The position numbers were made by a program, and so were the translations under genes. Source: Phlebiopsis flavidoalba (lineage: Eukaryota > Basidiomycota > Agaricomycetes > Polyporales > Phanerochaetaceae). Taken from it: a DNA stretch of 64,000 bases. Below are positions 20,317 through 32,854 of the stretch, one piece after another (within the stretch, counting starts at the first letter, position 1; each line of letters starts with the position of its first letter). Location of the stretch: positions 1 to 64,000 of the forward strand of contig JAOCPU010000075.1 in assembly GCA_035772785.1 (NCBI GenBank), read 5' to 3'. The notes under the pieces are model-generated. The model was given only the letters and a program-made list of their open reading frames with translations, searched no databases and had not been told where the DNA came from.

Positions 20317-23300
20317 TTATTGATGATAGAAAGGAGATTGTGTCCCGTATTCGGAGCCGTCGGGAGGTGGATGTAATAGCGCGAGCTGAACATTCGGGTC
20401 GCGCGGACGGGTGGGGACGTTCTCATCTAAAACAAGCAACATTAATTATCTTGCATATGTTGGAAGACTAGGTACTCACGAGACCAGCCACCCCAACCCG
20501 ACATCGGCCTCCCGCCGTCCAGGCTCCTGGAAGCTCGGCGCACGGCGGCTCGGCGGGTATGTGCCGTCTGTGGAGTTGGTAGGTTCGCGTAGTATGACGG
20601 CTCGGGCGGTGTTGGGAGTTCAGGGGCATCGCAGCATGCTCGGACTCTCTGCGTCGACCTTCTGATCGACCGCGCCACGCGCCCTTCATGGGGACCCCGT
20701 CAGGCACGCCTTCTGGCGACTCCCTAGGTATGACTGCGTCAGCGGGTGTAATAAGAGTTGGAATAAGAATAACTGACTGCAGGTCACCGGATTCGTAGTC
20801 GCGCTTGTGGCGTCTGAGGACATCGATTTGGCTGGTCGAGCTTTGTCAATATTGGTGCTCTTGCGATGTGAAACGTGGTAAACGTACCGATCGAGTTTCT
20901 GCTTTTCCTCTTCCTTCTCCCTGATCTCGTGGAAGAGCTGCAGCATCTCCGGAGCAAGGTTCTTGCAAAAGTCGGTAAGATGCTATCTAGGCGGTGTCGG
21001 TGAGTCATATCACAGTGATTAAAATTGTGGGACGAACATTCTCCGTATTGAACTCCACAACGTCCCGAGCTGTGGCCCGAACGGTGTCCAGCACCTCTGC
21101 CAGCAGACGAGCCCCATGTGATGAGCGTCCCATGTCCTTGCCCAGCTCTTCGATGTACTAGAAAACCAGTCAATCCCAATCTCAATCCACACATATGGTT
21201 ACTCACGAAGGAGATGTTCAGCGTAACTTGCTCTTGGATGGCCACACGCAAGGCGCTCAAGATCTCAGCCTGCTGCGTCGTACCAAGTGACTCCAACATA
21301 GTGCTGAAGTCTCCGATGCACTACATACCATTGGTCAGCAATGGCCATGGCGTATACAGTATACAAGAGCTACTCAACGCTTGGTGATAGCTGCAGCCGC
21401 TTGCTCTTCGACGAGTGGTCATTGAGCCTCATCAGGATGTCCCTCGTGTTTCTCTGCGCTATCGGGTACGCAGACCTGCAAACTACATTAGCACGGAAAA
21501 TGGAACTTGCGAGGGCCTCTGCCACTTACTGTTCTCCAATGCCTCGAGCTGTGCCCTGAATGGACCCTTCCAGCTCTGCCTGTGTTTGCCTCTAGGATGC
21601 TTTCCACGGCTAGACAGAGATGTTAATGAGGTGGACACAGGCAGAAGCACGCCACACATACTAGGCTTGGCAGCAGACTCAGCCATCTCGGCCTCATGCC
21701 GCTCTCGGTCCTTCTCGCGCGTTACTCTCGATGGTATCAAGCCACTTACAACCACCTCCTGCACAACCTCGCCTCATAAACGACCAAAACTGTTCCTCCG
21801 ACCGCTCACCCATCTGAGCGAGCTTCTCTCTTCGATCCAGCCAGCTTTCCGTCCCCGTAGCCGCCGCCTCAGTGACCCTCCTTGTGCCCTCAGCCTTGTC
21901 CGCTTTAAATCTCGCCGCTCGGCCGTCCTCCACCTCACGCTGCTGCTTGTCCGCCTCGCGTTCCGCGCGGTAGCGCGGCGCTGCGAGCTCGTCGCCGTCG
22001 GTGAGCTTCCTTGATGCGCGCGTCGTGGCTCTCCGCCAGCCAAGTGCGCTCACGCTCGAGAGCGAGGTCTTTGCGGCTCTAGTCCGCCACGAGCTCTGCG
22101 TTCGGCACGCTCGCCGATCCTCCGCCCACGCGCCGTTGGCGCTCCTGCTCCTGCTCCTCGCGTAATGCCGCACGAAGGCTCCGATACCTCCGAGTGAGCC
22201 TGAATGCGCGCGTCGCAGAATCCGCCCTAGGCAAGCACAGCAGCGCAGCCCTCGGTAAGGCGCTCAGTCCACGCGGATTCTTTGTCGAACGTACTCGGGC
22301 CAGTGATTGATCTGGGCTTGTTCGTGGCTTCGCCCAAGGGCGGGTCGGTAGCGGAGGTCGGTGTTCGAGAGAGCTACGAGCGCGTTCTTCGTGCGCTGTG
22401 GGCGGTCGCGTCGGCGACTGCGAGAGCTCTCAAGGGTTGGCGACACGCTCTTCATGGGCGGCGGGTCGTTTCGGCAAGAGAGCTCTCTAGAGCAGCGACT
22501 ACGCCGTCCGCTCGTCGTGAGCGCGGTTGCCGCTTCGGCCATCGAGGCTTTCAAGCTCACTAATGGCGCTCACCAAATGGGGACAGTCGCTGCCGCCCAA
22601 GCTTCACACTTCCAATTTCCAAACGCCGCAACTTTTCTCCTCGTGCGCAGCGGTCGCGGTCAGCCAGAGATTGGTTGAACCTCTTCGTTTTGCTGCTAAG
22701 GGCGGCTCGCGACAAGATCTTCCTCGGAGAGCGCCATGACTAAGCGCGGACTGCAAAAAGGCCGCCTCAGCCTCGGCGAGCGCAAGCTCAGCGTCAGGCG
22801 ATCGTCTCCACGCACGCAGCCGTATTGCATCGCGTGCTCGTGGACAAGCCGCTCGTGCTCGATCATATACGCAGCGCGGGCAGCAGCAAGCTCCTCCTCC
22901 AGCGCCATGATGCGGTCGGACAACGCCCTGGGCATGGGAGTCCGCTTCTGAGCTTCTGCCTGCCTTGCCTGTACGTCTTCCTCGTGGGCGGCACCGAGCG
23001 CGGCTCTCCGATGCGGCCACGTATTCTTCCTTCTCCCGCTCAGCTCGGCACGCGCGTCGATCAGTTTCGTGCCTGCAGAGCCTGTACGCGTTCCTGTTCA
23101 GCCCGCGACAGCGACAGAGTCCATGAGCTCCTTCACGCGATCCGCGGCGACCTGGGCACGCAATCGGCCTCTTCTGGCTTGCTGCGTGTTGCTGGTGGTC
23201 TGTTCGTCAACTCACTGGGGGGCAACGGAGAACCTTTCGAGCTCTTGCGCTTTTTTCTCTTTTTTTTCCTTTTCACCCGATACGGTTCTCTCGAGCTTCG

Positions 23301-26015
23301 GTCATGATCAACTGTTGCTAGTGCATCCTGCGCGGACTAGCTCCCCTCGCAACACATGGGTCCCCTTTCTCGGCGTCCTTGTTCTGCCAAGGTCCTGTTT
23401 CGTTGCTGAGGCCTTCGCCATCCTCAAAGGTATGACCTCCCTAGCGGCGGTTTTTTTTTTTTCCTCCTCGAGTGTGCCGTTGATGGTTTGGCGGGCCTCT
23501 AGGCTCCGCTCAAGGTCAACCCCAAGCGACTCGTGCCCCTTAAGAGCAGTTTCATTGTCGGCGTCCTTCTGGCTGAGGTCGGTCTCATATTTTTCTTTGG
23601 CGCGTCCTCCGAAGTTCAGGCAATCACGGCGGCTTTCCTCTTCCTCAATCGCCAAGCCAATGCGAGCCTCTGAGCTCCTCGTCTGATGGAAAGCCCGTCA
23701 ATAGCCGCATCGCATTCATTTTTCTTGGTTTCCTTTTGGGATCGTGATGATCGCGCCTTCGTGCTTATCCTTTCAAGATGCATCGATAGTCAGTGGCATA
23801 GAGCAGCCTTTCCCGTTCTTCAATAGCAGCAAATCCGGAGCCTCGCATCACAACAGGTGCTTCCGTTGGCCTCCGAAAGAGAGCGTCTCCGCTCCTTCTC
23901 GGCGTCCTTTTTTGCGAAAGGTCATCTTTCAACATGCTTTTCTTCAGCGCCTCGAGGTCGCTTTGAGTAGTTCGCAGCTTTCCTCCTGCCTCCAGCGTGC
24001 AGACGAATCTAGAACCTCCAGTTCGGGGCCTTAGATATGGCCTCCAGTCGTACGGCTGTAGGTGCTTCCCTTCCCGTTGGCCGTTGTCGTGTGGTCCCGC
24101 TAGAACTGCAACCATATATCCATACACTCCTCAAGGGGCAAGCGATCCTGACGATCGCTTTTGCACCCCCTCCTTAGTCCGCCCTTGAGAGCTTTCCAGC
24201 AGCAACCCCTGCGTCCGTCTTGCAAGAGCCGCCTGATGTGCGAACGCGGCGTCCGCCGCAACGGGCACCTCGCTGTCTTGCTCGCGTTCAGCCCTGACAC
24301 TCGCAAGCTCCTCTTCCAGAGCCTGGATCCTTCGCCTCGGACGCTCAGCGTCAGCGGCGAACAGCGCGCGCATCCACTCGCGCTCCAACATCGAGGCCTG
24401 CTGTGCTAGCCAGCTCTGCTCCTCCACCTTCGCACTTGTCAGCACCGCAAGCTCCTTTTTCGAGCTCCTCAATGCGCGCGTCACGTTCAGACATGCCGTC
24501 GCTCCGCGCGGCTTTCCCACGGAAGCTTCCGTCTCGCGAGTGGGCGTCTTGCTTTTATTCAATCTCGGTCCTTCTTCCTATCTCTTTGGTCGGATGAGTC
24601 CTGAGCCTGCTCACGCTCGACGCGTGCCTCGTCCTTATCCGCCGAGCCTCCGCGCGCAGGCGAGTGCACTCTTACCAACTGCTTGGCGGCCTCTTCGCCA
24701 TGTTGGCGAACACGATACCGAGAATGTCCTGGAGCCTGACGAGAATATGCTTCGGCGCGCCTTGGGCAGCATTTGAGGGTTGGTTTGAACAGCAAGCACG
24801 GAGGTCGTTAGTCCAGCGTCCAGGATTGATTGTGTGATGACTTCACCGCCGATTGACGAGCGAGCGCGGGACTGAGGGTGGGAGTGGGAAAGAAACGGGG
24901 GCTTTCACGCAATGGAGACGAGGCAAATGCGGCAACGGGGGTGGCAATACGGAAGCAGGCTGGGATGAGCCGGGGTGGGGAATCTTGGCAGCTGTAGCAG
25001 GACCGCAAACAGGACATGGCTCTGATTTTGAGCACTGAGCACGATAACGAATACTCACCTTCATCAACTGGGGGTCGACAAAAGTACAGGGGAAAACGCG
25101 AGCGGGGTTGATCATGCATAGCATAGCTTCAGGAGAAGACGACATATGGATGTGTACCTCGGGCAGCAGGAGTGGCAACGGGGCATCAAGCAAGATCTGG
25201 GACAACCGGCGTGACAGTTGCTTTCGGAGAATCGGCAACCAAGACATATAGCGTGCCGAGTGCAGGTGGTGTCGGCGCGGAAGCAGGAGCCTCCCTTTAG
25301 CTATGTTCTCGAGTTCACCTTGCATGGGGGCTTCTTCGACGGGTTGTGACGGGATGACCCGGTTCAGGAGATTGGGGGTACGGGGTGTAGCAGTAGTCTC
25401 TAACAGCAGGAGCTTCGGGCATCTTGGCGAAATCAGCAGGAAGTGGGAAGTGATCAATGTTACAGAGCGAGTAGTGGTGAAAGACGGGGAAGACGTGACG
25501 TTTGGAATGGAGATGGGGGGGACAACCGCCCTAAGCTGTCAGCAGGCACGCAAGGGAGGCCTCAGGACATCCGCATCCGTGGGTTTGTGCATGAACATGG
25601 GGAACAGGTGAATCGCCGCGCTCATCCGCGGGGTAACTGACTGAGGTGCGGGCATCGGGGGAAAGTGGGCGGTCACGTTTCGTGCATGTCGAGCGAGGGT
25701 AATTGATAATCCTACGTTGTGGTAGTCGCTGAGGGGTGGATGGTGTGGAGCAGCTGGAAGTCTGTGCTCGAGACATAGGCATCGGTGGTATGAACTGGGG
25801 ACTCTGCTACGGAACCGTTTATTTCATGGTATGGGGAATTTGAGCTGGGCTTATGTATGGCACCGCGCCGCCGTGTAGATGGATACGCGGAGGCTGAGGG
25901 TACATGGAACTATATGACGCGACCTTAGTGGCCTGAACAAGCACGAGATCACCTCTTCAGTGTGCTTACCGCTTGCTCGTGTGCTTCTCTGAGGAATGAA
26001 ACCAGGAAGGAAAAG

Positions 26016-26047
<32 letters not shown>

Positions 26048-29000
26048 AAAAAATAGAAAAAAAAAAAAAAAAAAAAAATGAAGAAAAAAAAAAAACAAAA
26101 AAAAAAAAAAGAAAAAAAAAAACAAAAAAAAAAAAAAAGAAAAAAAAAAAAAAAAGAAAAAGGGAAAAAAAAAACGGGGACTAAAAGGGGCGAAAGGAAA
26201 AAAAGACAAGAGAAAAAAAAAAAAAAAAGGAAAAAGAAAAAAAAAAAAAAAAAAAAATGAAAATAAAAAAAAAGAAAAAAAAAAAACACCAAGGAGGAAA
26301 GAGTACATTGCAGGAACAGAGCCAAGGGGCTTGAAGGGCTAAATCACAAGCACTGTTAGTACGGCATTGTAGCATGAGATGGGTAAGATAAGAAACGGCA
26401 TACGGGAGTTATGCTTGGAAACGCGACTCGAACATATCCATCATGCGGTCAACTTTAACGCTGAGCTCTCGCTGCATGAGAAGACCTTCTTCACGCCGCC
26501 GGTCCGCATCTTCCTGTGCCAGTAAACCATCTTTGCTTGAGATCTGCAGACTCTTCACGAGACTTCCGCAGCTCCTATATAACGTTACTCCGATGAGGTC
26601 AGTCATTGAGCTGTGCAAACACCACGTACATCGAGAATAGTCAGATACTCCGGAGAGGGCGACATCTTTGGTGTAGCCCTCCCCCTAGTACAATATTGAG
26701 CGTCATGCATTCAATGTTTCAGAACGACCTACAGGTGTCAGGGCTGTCGGCGGGCTGACGGGTTCGTGAACCAGCTCCGGCGCAGGAGTTGGAGGCTCAA
26801 CAAATACTTTTCAATCACTGATCCTGCTTCTGTCGGGGCATCTTCGACAACAGAGTAGTATCTTCGACGGCCGGTGCTTCTTCGGCAACGGGAGCGTCCT
26901 CAACGACCGGCTCACTTGGGGTCGTCTCGTTGATCTAGTTTCCGGTCAGCTAACGACAATAGTGATGCACCTAAACAGAGACTTACGCCAGCTGCTAATT
27001 CACCAAGTTCTAGCTCTTTCGCTAAACAACAACGTCAGTGGGTTCCTCAATGGGATCCGTCTCACAAGCCGCCTCAACCTTAAGGGGAAGCGCATTTGAT
27101 AGTAGTCGCCGGCGAAATAATTTCTTGTCAGCGACCTGATCTGGCTCTTCTTTAACCTCGGGGACAGGCGCTAGAAAGACGATGGGAGGTGAAACGCCCG
27201 CTTCCGCGGTGGTGGGCTCAGGTTCGGGTTCCGGTGCGAGCTCGGAACGGGCGCGATAATAGTGGCGGGGGAAAGAGCCTTTTTCGGTAACCGAGCCGTC
27301 ATCGGACTCTTCTTCCACGTCTTCCACAGGCTCGTCTGGAACGGACTCTTGTGGCAGCTCCGGAACAATCGTCATGGGCGAAACACCCTCGTCGACGAGC
27401 TGTGCAGTTTCGACCACCGGCTCCTCAGTCACCGGCTCTGTGAGCGGGATGAGGGGCGAAACAACACCCTTGTCCACAGTAAGCTCCTCCATCTGTACTG
27501 GATCTTCGACAGCGAGCTCTGCGAGCGACATGACGGGAGAGACACCCTTGTCAGGCGGTAAAGCTCTGCCACGTCAACAGCAGACTCGGCGGAACCCGGC
27601 TCCGAAGGAGGAATGATAGGCGAGACACCCATTTCTGCTGTCTCGGGCTTGACCATCGCAGGTTCTTCGGGCACTGGTGCCTCGAGTTCAAACGGGCGCT
27701 TTCAGGCTCAGCGACTTGAGATTCGGCGGGCACCCTCGGCCTCGACAGGGCTCGGGCACAAGAGATGCGGTCTTGGGCGTGACGGGCACGACGAGCGGGG
27801 ACACGCCCGTCTCGACCTTCTCCACCGCCGGCGTGGCCAGCGTTTGCGGCACTTCGGTCTCCTTTACGGTCAAAGCAGGCGACGCGGGCACGGACTCGGC
27901 AACGACCAAGCGGGCTTGTGCCCTGGTCGGACCAACTCTACGTCGCGCGCGGTGGGGTGCTCAGAGGGCGGCTGGTTGGCCATGAGTTCCGCAAGGGAGC
28001 CCTCAAAGGGCGCCGCACGAAGGGGCACGGGCATCTGGATGGAGGGCGGCGACGCGTACTGCAGGGGGGGCTCGAAGCGTAAGGATCACCAGGGCTGGTC
28101 CGTCATGTGCAGGATTGTGGGCAGGCGCGCGGAAGTCACCGACGTGAGAAGACCGAGTCGACAGCGGGGAGACATCGTCGGCGATGAGCGGTGAATTGTT
28201 GCAGCCTGTTGGGATAGACGGCGGGCGGCGACGGGGAAACGCGGCGACGCGTGGATGCGCGCGATGCGGCGAGCCTGTGGAAGGCCGCGGGCGGTGAGGG
28301 CTGTCTGGCGTGGGAGGAGTTAGGAAGTTGCAGAAAGCACAGAGGATTCTGAGAGAGGCGAGCCTGGACTCGGGCCCACACGCGCTCAAAGAGATAGGTC
28401 GCCGTCGTATTGCGCGCCCTCACTCACAGTCGTCCGAGAGTCGCATGGGAGGAGACTCGAGTAGGAGCCCACAACGGACTCGGAGTGGGGGTGACAGCGC
28501 GCTTGCGGGGTGGCGATAGCAGAGTGTCCCCGGGAGGGGGAACGTCTGCTATGCATATGCGTAAACGGCGAGGACATTACTTCGGCATCCCCTGGTATCA
28601 GAAACTTGATGTCGATCGGGTAGAGCCGCGGTCGCTCGACGCCTTTGAACGGCACGGGCGACGTCGCCGCACGGTCGGCAGGGGGGTAGACGTCAACCAT
28701 GATAGGCGACGTCGGGAGGGCGGCTGTCCATGTTTTGTGTTGCGACGGAAAAAAGTAAAGGACTCAGCACTAAGCCGATTGTCGAGGGTGCTTTGACGAG
28801 GTTCGCGATTCTGTGCAGCGCAGAGATCGAGCATCTCCTGGAGGTACCCTTGTCCCGTGGATATCTTTGCCGCGCTCATTCAAAGTACTGGGGAGCAAAA
28901 GCTTGCCCTGTCTCTTCCGTGAGCATCGTCTTGAACGTCGAGGTATAGATTCTCCAGTCCGTTCGGCTCCAGCTCCATGAGATCAATCCTCGAGGTGTCC

Positions 29001-32000
29001 GCCTCAACGCCTTTGTGTCCCACCTCGGCCCAGCCTCATATACCCTTGTCGCCCGATCTTCGGCTCCGCCAAGACTGACAACCGTATGCGTCTCGGGCAA
29101 CTTGATCGAGAGGCTGCGATGGATCCAATATGGGGAGAAATCTGCCTCCCCACGTCAGTTCTCTTACACCACCGACCCAATACCAACTCACCGCAATCCT
29201 CAGCATACAACTTGCCCCTCCGCCGCCTGCAACCTCGGCATCACACACCTGCGTCTCATCAGAGACCGTCTCTCGCGCGTAGTTGGACCAGCACACTTGA
29301 CTCGAGCTTGTCAGCCGTCCGAACTCGTACCACCTCAGACGTGCTCCACTCGCATCGCAAATCTCGCAAACCTACACAAGCCCCATATAGCGCTTGTTGT
29401 GAACGCGTGTCAGCGGGCAGATCGCGCAGTGACGCGAGCTGTACCATACACCTGCCTCTTGCCAGACGCCAGAAACGTTTGTCGTCGAGGGGCCACCGAG
29501 CAAGGACGTGTTTCGCGACGGCTCTTTGGAAATGCAGACGAGGGGGCGGCGACGGCTGACGGCGTGGCTGGGGACGAGCCCTACGCGCTTCAGAGCGCAC
29601 GAGGCGAGCGTGTAGACGAGACGGAGGGCAGCACCTACGAGTCGTACTTCCCCGCAGTCTCCTGCGCCCCACGACTTCCGCGACGGACGGGCCGCTTTGG
29701 CGCCGTTCACCTCCTCCGGCTGCACCGCCGGCTCTAGGCTCTGACTCCTTGTCTGCCCCCGTTCTACCCTCAGGGGTTTCGTGGCGGCGGGCTCAGTTTC
29801 AGAGCTCGGGCTACAGTGCGCAACTCTTGCGCCTCCGCGCCATCCACGCTCGAGCTCGCTGGTCGTGGAACGGTTTTCGAGGGTACAACGACACCGCAAT
29901 CGAGTACTGCTCGGGCGTGCGCGGCGGTGCGAGCGTGAGCCATGCCCTAGCAAAGTAAGGGGTCACTGTGCGCGAGGTCGTTGCCGCCACTAGTCGTGGA
30001 CGAGCGGCTGTCCGAGGGGTCTGGTCCTCCTTCGGACGGGTCTCGTCGCGGAGTGCGTTTTGGGTGCGGGGGTCCGAGGTCGTCTCTCCGTCTTCCTCTG
30101 TAGCATAGACGACCACCGTCGCGAGGGGCGGGGTTCTGTGAGAGGGCTTCAGGGAGGGGTGAGGGTCGTGAGGGTGTGACGAGCTGCGATGCGGCGGAGT
30201 GGTTGTAGACGGGGGACGGCGGGAAGAGGAAGTGTTCGGCGGGAGAGGGGTCCGTAAACGGGTGTTGCGGGGTCTTCCCATTCCTCGACTACACTCGTCC
30301 CTGGCAGCACGGCTCGTGGGGGTTTGCAGCTAACCATCTCCTCGACGACACTCGTTTTCAGGAGGTCGGGCTCCTCGACCAAAACCTCCTCGTGGCACGC
30401 ACTACTGCGCTCGCCCTCAACACCGCGACTTCGTCCTCCCATCCACAGTCCTCCGCCTCTCTCACAGTCGCCTGCCTCCCTTACCGTTCTCCTCAACCTG
30501 CGGCACCCTCCCGAACAACCATACCCACTGGTCTCCATCCCACACCCATTGGCTGCACTCATAGCGCTCCTCCTGGTAGGGGGAGCCCAAACACCTTGTC
30601 CGCGTCCTCGCCGGGGAGCAGCTCCACAGGATCAAGCGACACAAAGCTCAAGCCGAGGGCTGCCAGCCGTGAGGTTACATCCTCTGTCCTCTTTGTTTCC
30701 TCTTGCTCGTCTCCGGGCACCTGCTCAGAGGCGGCGGGAGACGCGCGGTGGCGTAGAGCGCGCCGGGCTCGCGGGGGCGGGGCGCAGGGGCGTAACTGTT
30801 ACGTATGCGCCACTTCCTGGTGCGCGGGCACAGGAGGCGCGCGGTACGCCTCACGGGTATACGGGGCTTCCACCGTGCGGGAACACGACTCCGACCGCCT
30901 CCAGCTCGAGTCCCCGAGTAGATACTCGCCTCGGCGGACTCGCGGAGGGGATCCCAACAGCGTGGACGCGACGACGTGTGTGTGCCGGTGCTCGAGCCGA
31001 GCTCGAGCAGCGTGCGCCGCCGAGGTGGAAAACGTGCCCTCCTCCGTCGTCGTGCCCTGTGGCGTGTGGTGGTAGTGGACGGCCGCGCGCGCGAGTCGTC
31101 GGAGGACCGTCGCTGCGCGCGTCGGCGCGCGTGCGCTGCCACCAGTTTGTGCACGGTCGCGCGTACCCGGGCGGCGTCGTGCTACCGGCGGACGACGTCC
31201 TCGCGGAGCGGACGCGCCTCGTCTGAGGCGCGGGCTGCTGGAGAATGTAGACTCGTCGAGCGAGCGCGAGTCCGACCGCGGGGGGTTCTTCCCGTTTCTG
31301 GCGTCTCGGGCTCGTATGCGGGCTCGGGTTCGTGGTGTGTTTGGGGTTCGGGGGAGGGCTCGCGCGCGTGCGAGGAGGATGCGAGGGACTGTTCCCGTTG
31401 AACTACGGTTCTGCGCTAGTTTAGCGGATGGGTAAAGAGCAGACCCACGCGGGAGCACTTACTGGATTGCCTCGAACCACGCGACCATCTCGCCCCTCGT
31501 CTCCGCCCGCGAGGCGCTCGAGACTGTCGCTGTAAAACCCGAGGCTCGAAGATCTGTCATGAGCCGCATGCTCTCGGTCCTCAAGCGGCGGCCGTCCGCG
31601 CGCGCGAACCATCCTCACGCGCACATCGCGCTCCGCGCCGCTCGGGGGGGGTGGGGGGGGCGCACGCTGCGCCTCGCTCGACTGCAGCTCAGCTAGGTCG
31701 AGCTTGCCCTCGGCGATGAGGCCCGACGCCTCCGTCCACGGCGCACGACGAGCGATGTGCGGAAGAGTGCGGGAACAAGGCCGCGCGCTCGGCCGCGCTC
31801 CCGGTGAAGTCCGCGAGCCGGTGCACGTTGTAGTACCAGAGCGGGGCCTCGTACACGAGCTGCCGTGTCTCTGTCAGCGGACGTCACGTCCAGGAGTGGG
31901 AAGCACGCACCTCGTCGGTCCTTCCTGCTCTTCGACGTCGACGACGTCCTCCGAGCTCACCTCGCTGCTCGGATGCGCGTCGTAGCCCTCGACGGCGAGC

Positions 32001-32854
32001 GCCTCGGACTTCTCGACCGCCTCCGTCGCGTCGTAAACGGCGAGCGGCCACTACTAACGGGCTTCGTGCTCCTGCTTCTACTACGCCGCGTATGCGACCG
32101 TGAGGGCGAAGACGACCTTCTGGTGCTCGAATACTCCGATCGTGCACCTCCAAGCCCCACAAAACCCGTGATAGCATTGATGAGCCCCCCGTCGCTTCGT
32201 CGCGCTGCCAGTAGAGTACGACCAGCCCGAGACCGCAGACTTGCTCGGGCTACTCGAGCGATCGCGCCTCCGGGGCGAGCGGTCGCGCAGGTCCGTCTGG
32301 CTCCGGCTATTGCTCTGCGTGTTGCTCTGCGTGACGCTGTTTGTTGCATGGTCCCGCTGCTCCCGAACGATCCACGCGGAAATCTCGCTCCGCGCGCCCG
32401 TCGAGCGGGGGCGCTGCTGCGCGGGAGGTGCCCGGGGATGCCGGGCACGGACGACGACGCCGCGGTGCTCGGCGGTTTGGCGGGCGAGGCGGGGCGCGCG
32501 TGGATCTGCGCGGTGTGCGGCGCGGGGAAGGGCAGCGGCGAGCCGCGCCCGCCGGCGCGCTGCTCGTAGAGCGCGATGAGCTCGCGCGCGCTCGTGCTGC
32601 TGCTCGGTTGGCTGGTGGGCGGGTGGGACGAGGTCAGGGAGGTCAGGTTAGAGAGCGAGGCGGAGGCGGTGTGGCGGGTCGGCGTCGAGTCGGTTCTCCT
32701 GTAGGAGGTTGAGAGGGAGTGGGAGGTGCGTGGTGCGGGAGTGCGTGGGCGTGGCGGAGGGGGTGAAGGTGCTATCTTGTGAAACTGTGCGTGCGCGAGG
32801 GTGGAATTGGGTGCCAGAGGATGAAGTATAAGGGTCAGTGGAGGATCGGGACAT
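20317..32854 (-). CDS. Giant Agaricomycete protein: PH-like region, low-complexity middle, coiled-coil C-terminus
   Basis: I read one gene across 12.5 kb because segments appear in the order of a large mushroom protein family. N-terminus from ATG 32854: MSRSSTDPYTSSSGTQF, then NLLQENRLDADP, SASLSNLTSLTSSHPPTSQ and STSARELIALYEQRA. A PH-like region follows at about 31990-31440 (PLWYYNVH, LERLA). Ser/Thr-rich and acidic low-complexity stretches lie to about 28900; PPSIQMPVPLRAAPFEGSLA and ELMANQPPSEHP at 28040-27960; a GVSP-repeat block 27910-27020; REEGLLMQRELSVKVDRMMD near 26440-26500; Pro-rich sequence to about 24800; a long coiled coil (REKLAQMGERSEEQF, LFHEIREKEEEKQKLDRY) from 24600 to 20900; and a tail DENVPTRPRDPNVQLALLHP ending at TAA 20319-20317. 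The frame changes very often, so exons cannot be set. Role unknown; the PH-like domain suggests membrane or lipid contact. Splitting into two genes is possible. Confidence 0.65.
20900..24780 (-). other. Coiled-coil coding region of the giant gene
   Basis: Minus-strand translations across this interval are dominated by Glu, Lys, Arg, Ala and Leu in heptad-like order, spread over frames: LTSAKVEEQSWLAQQASMLE, RRRIQALEEELASVRAEREQ, LALAEAEAAF, ADKQQREVEDGRAARF, REKLAQMGERSEEQF and FHEIREKEEEKQKLDRY. This supports a long rod-like C-terminal part. Confidence 0.6.
26011..26286 (+). repeat. 276-bp A-rich low-complexity tract inside the giant gene
   Basis: The tract is almost pure A on the plus strand, broken by single G, C or T. 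It lies between coiled-coil coding sequence (ending ESRFQA, near 26413) and Pro-rich coding sequence (MYPQPPRIHLHGG, near 25900). On the coding strand it is T-rich, so it would give poly-Phe if translated. It must be intronic, an insertion (for example a retroposon tail), or an assembly artefact. Confidence 0.8.
27020..27910 (-). repeat. Degenerate protein repeat built around GVSP
   Basis: The minus-strand translation repeats a unit of roughly 25-50 residues with core GVSP preceded by acidic/Ala residues and followed by hydrophobic-Pro-Glu sequence. Examples are EKVETGVSPLVVPVTPK (near 27800), KPETAEMGVSPIIPPSEPG (near 27610), DKGVVSPLIPLTEPVTEEP (near 27460), QLVDEGVSPMTIVPELPQE (near 27370) and TTAEAGVSPPIVFLAPVPE (near 27190). 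Two further partly broken units are visible near 27540 and 27060-27130. Confidence 0.65.
31440..31990 (-). other. PH-like domain region of the giant gene
   Basis: On the minus strand the segments VYEAPLWYYNVHRL and, after a gap, FYSDSLERLAGGDE followed in another frame by GEMVAWFEAIQ match the first and last strands/helix of the PH-like domain found in relatives (LWYLNVH ... GVERLA ... RVRWVSAIW). Phosphoinositide-binding residues cannot be judged because the frame is broken. Confidence 0.5.

Noticed and set aside
25996..26260. Poly-lysine and poly-phenylalanine frames
   Set aside because: They are translations of the A-rich tract and not proteins.
30324..31226. 300-codon plus-strand frame
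   Set aside because: Its Arg/Ser/Pro-rich translation is antisense to the low-complexity part of the giant minus-strand gene and shows no family motif.
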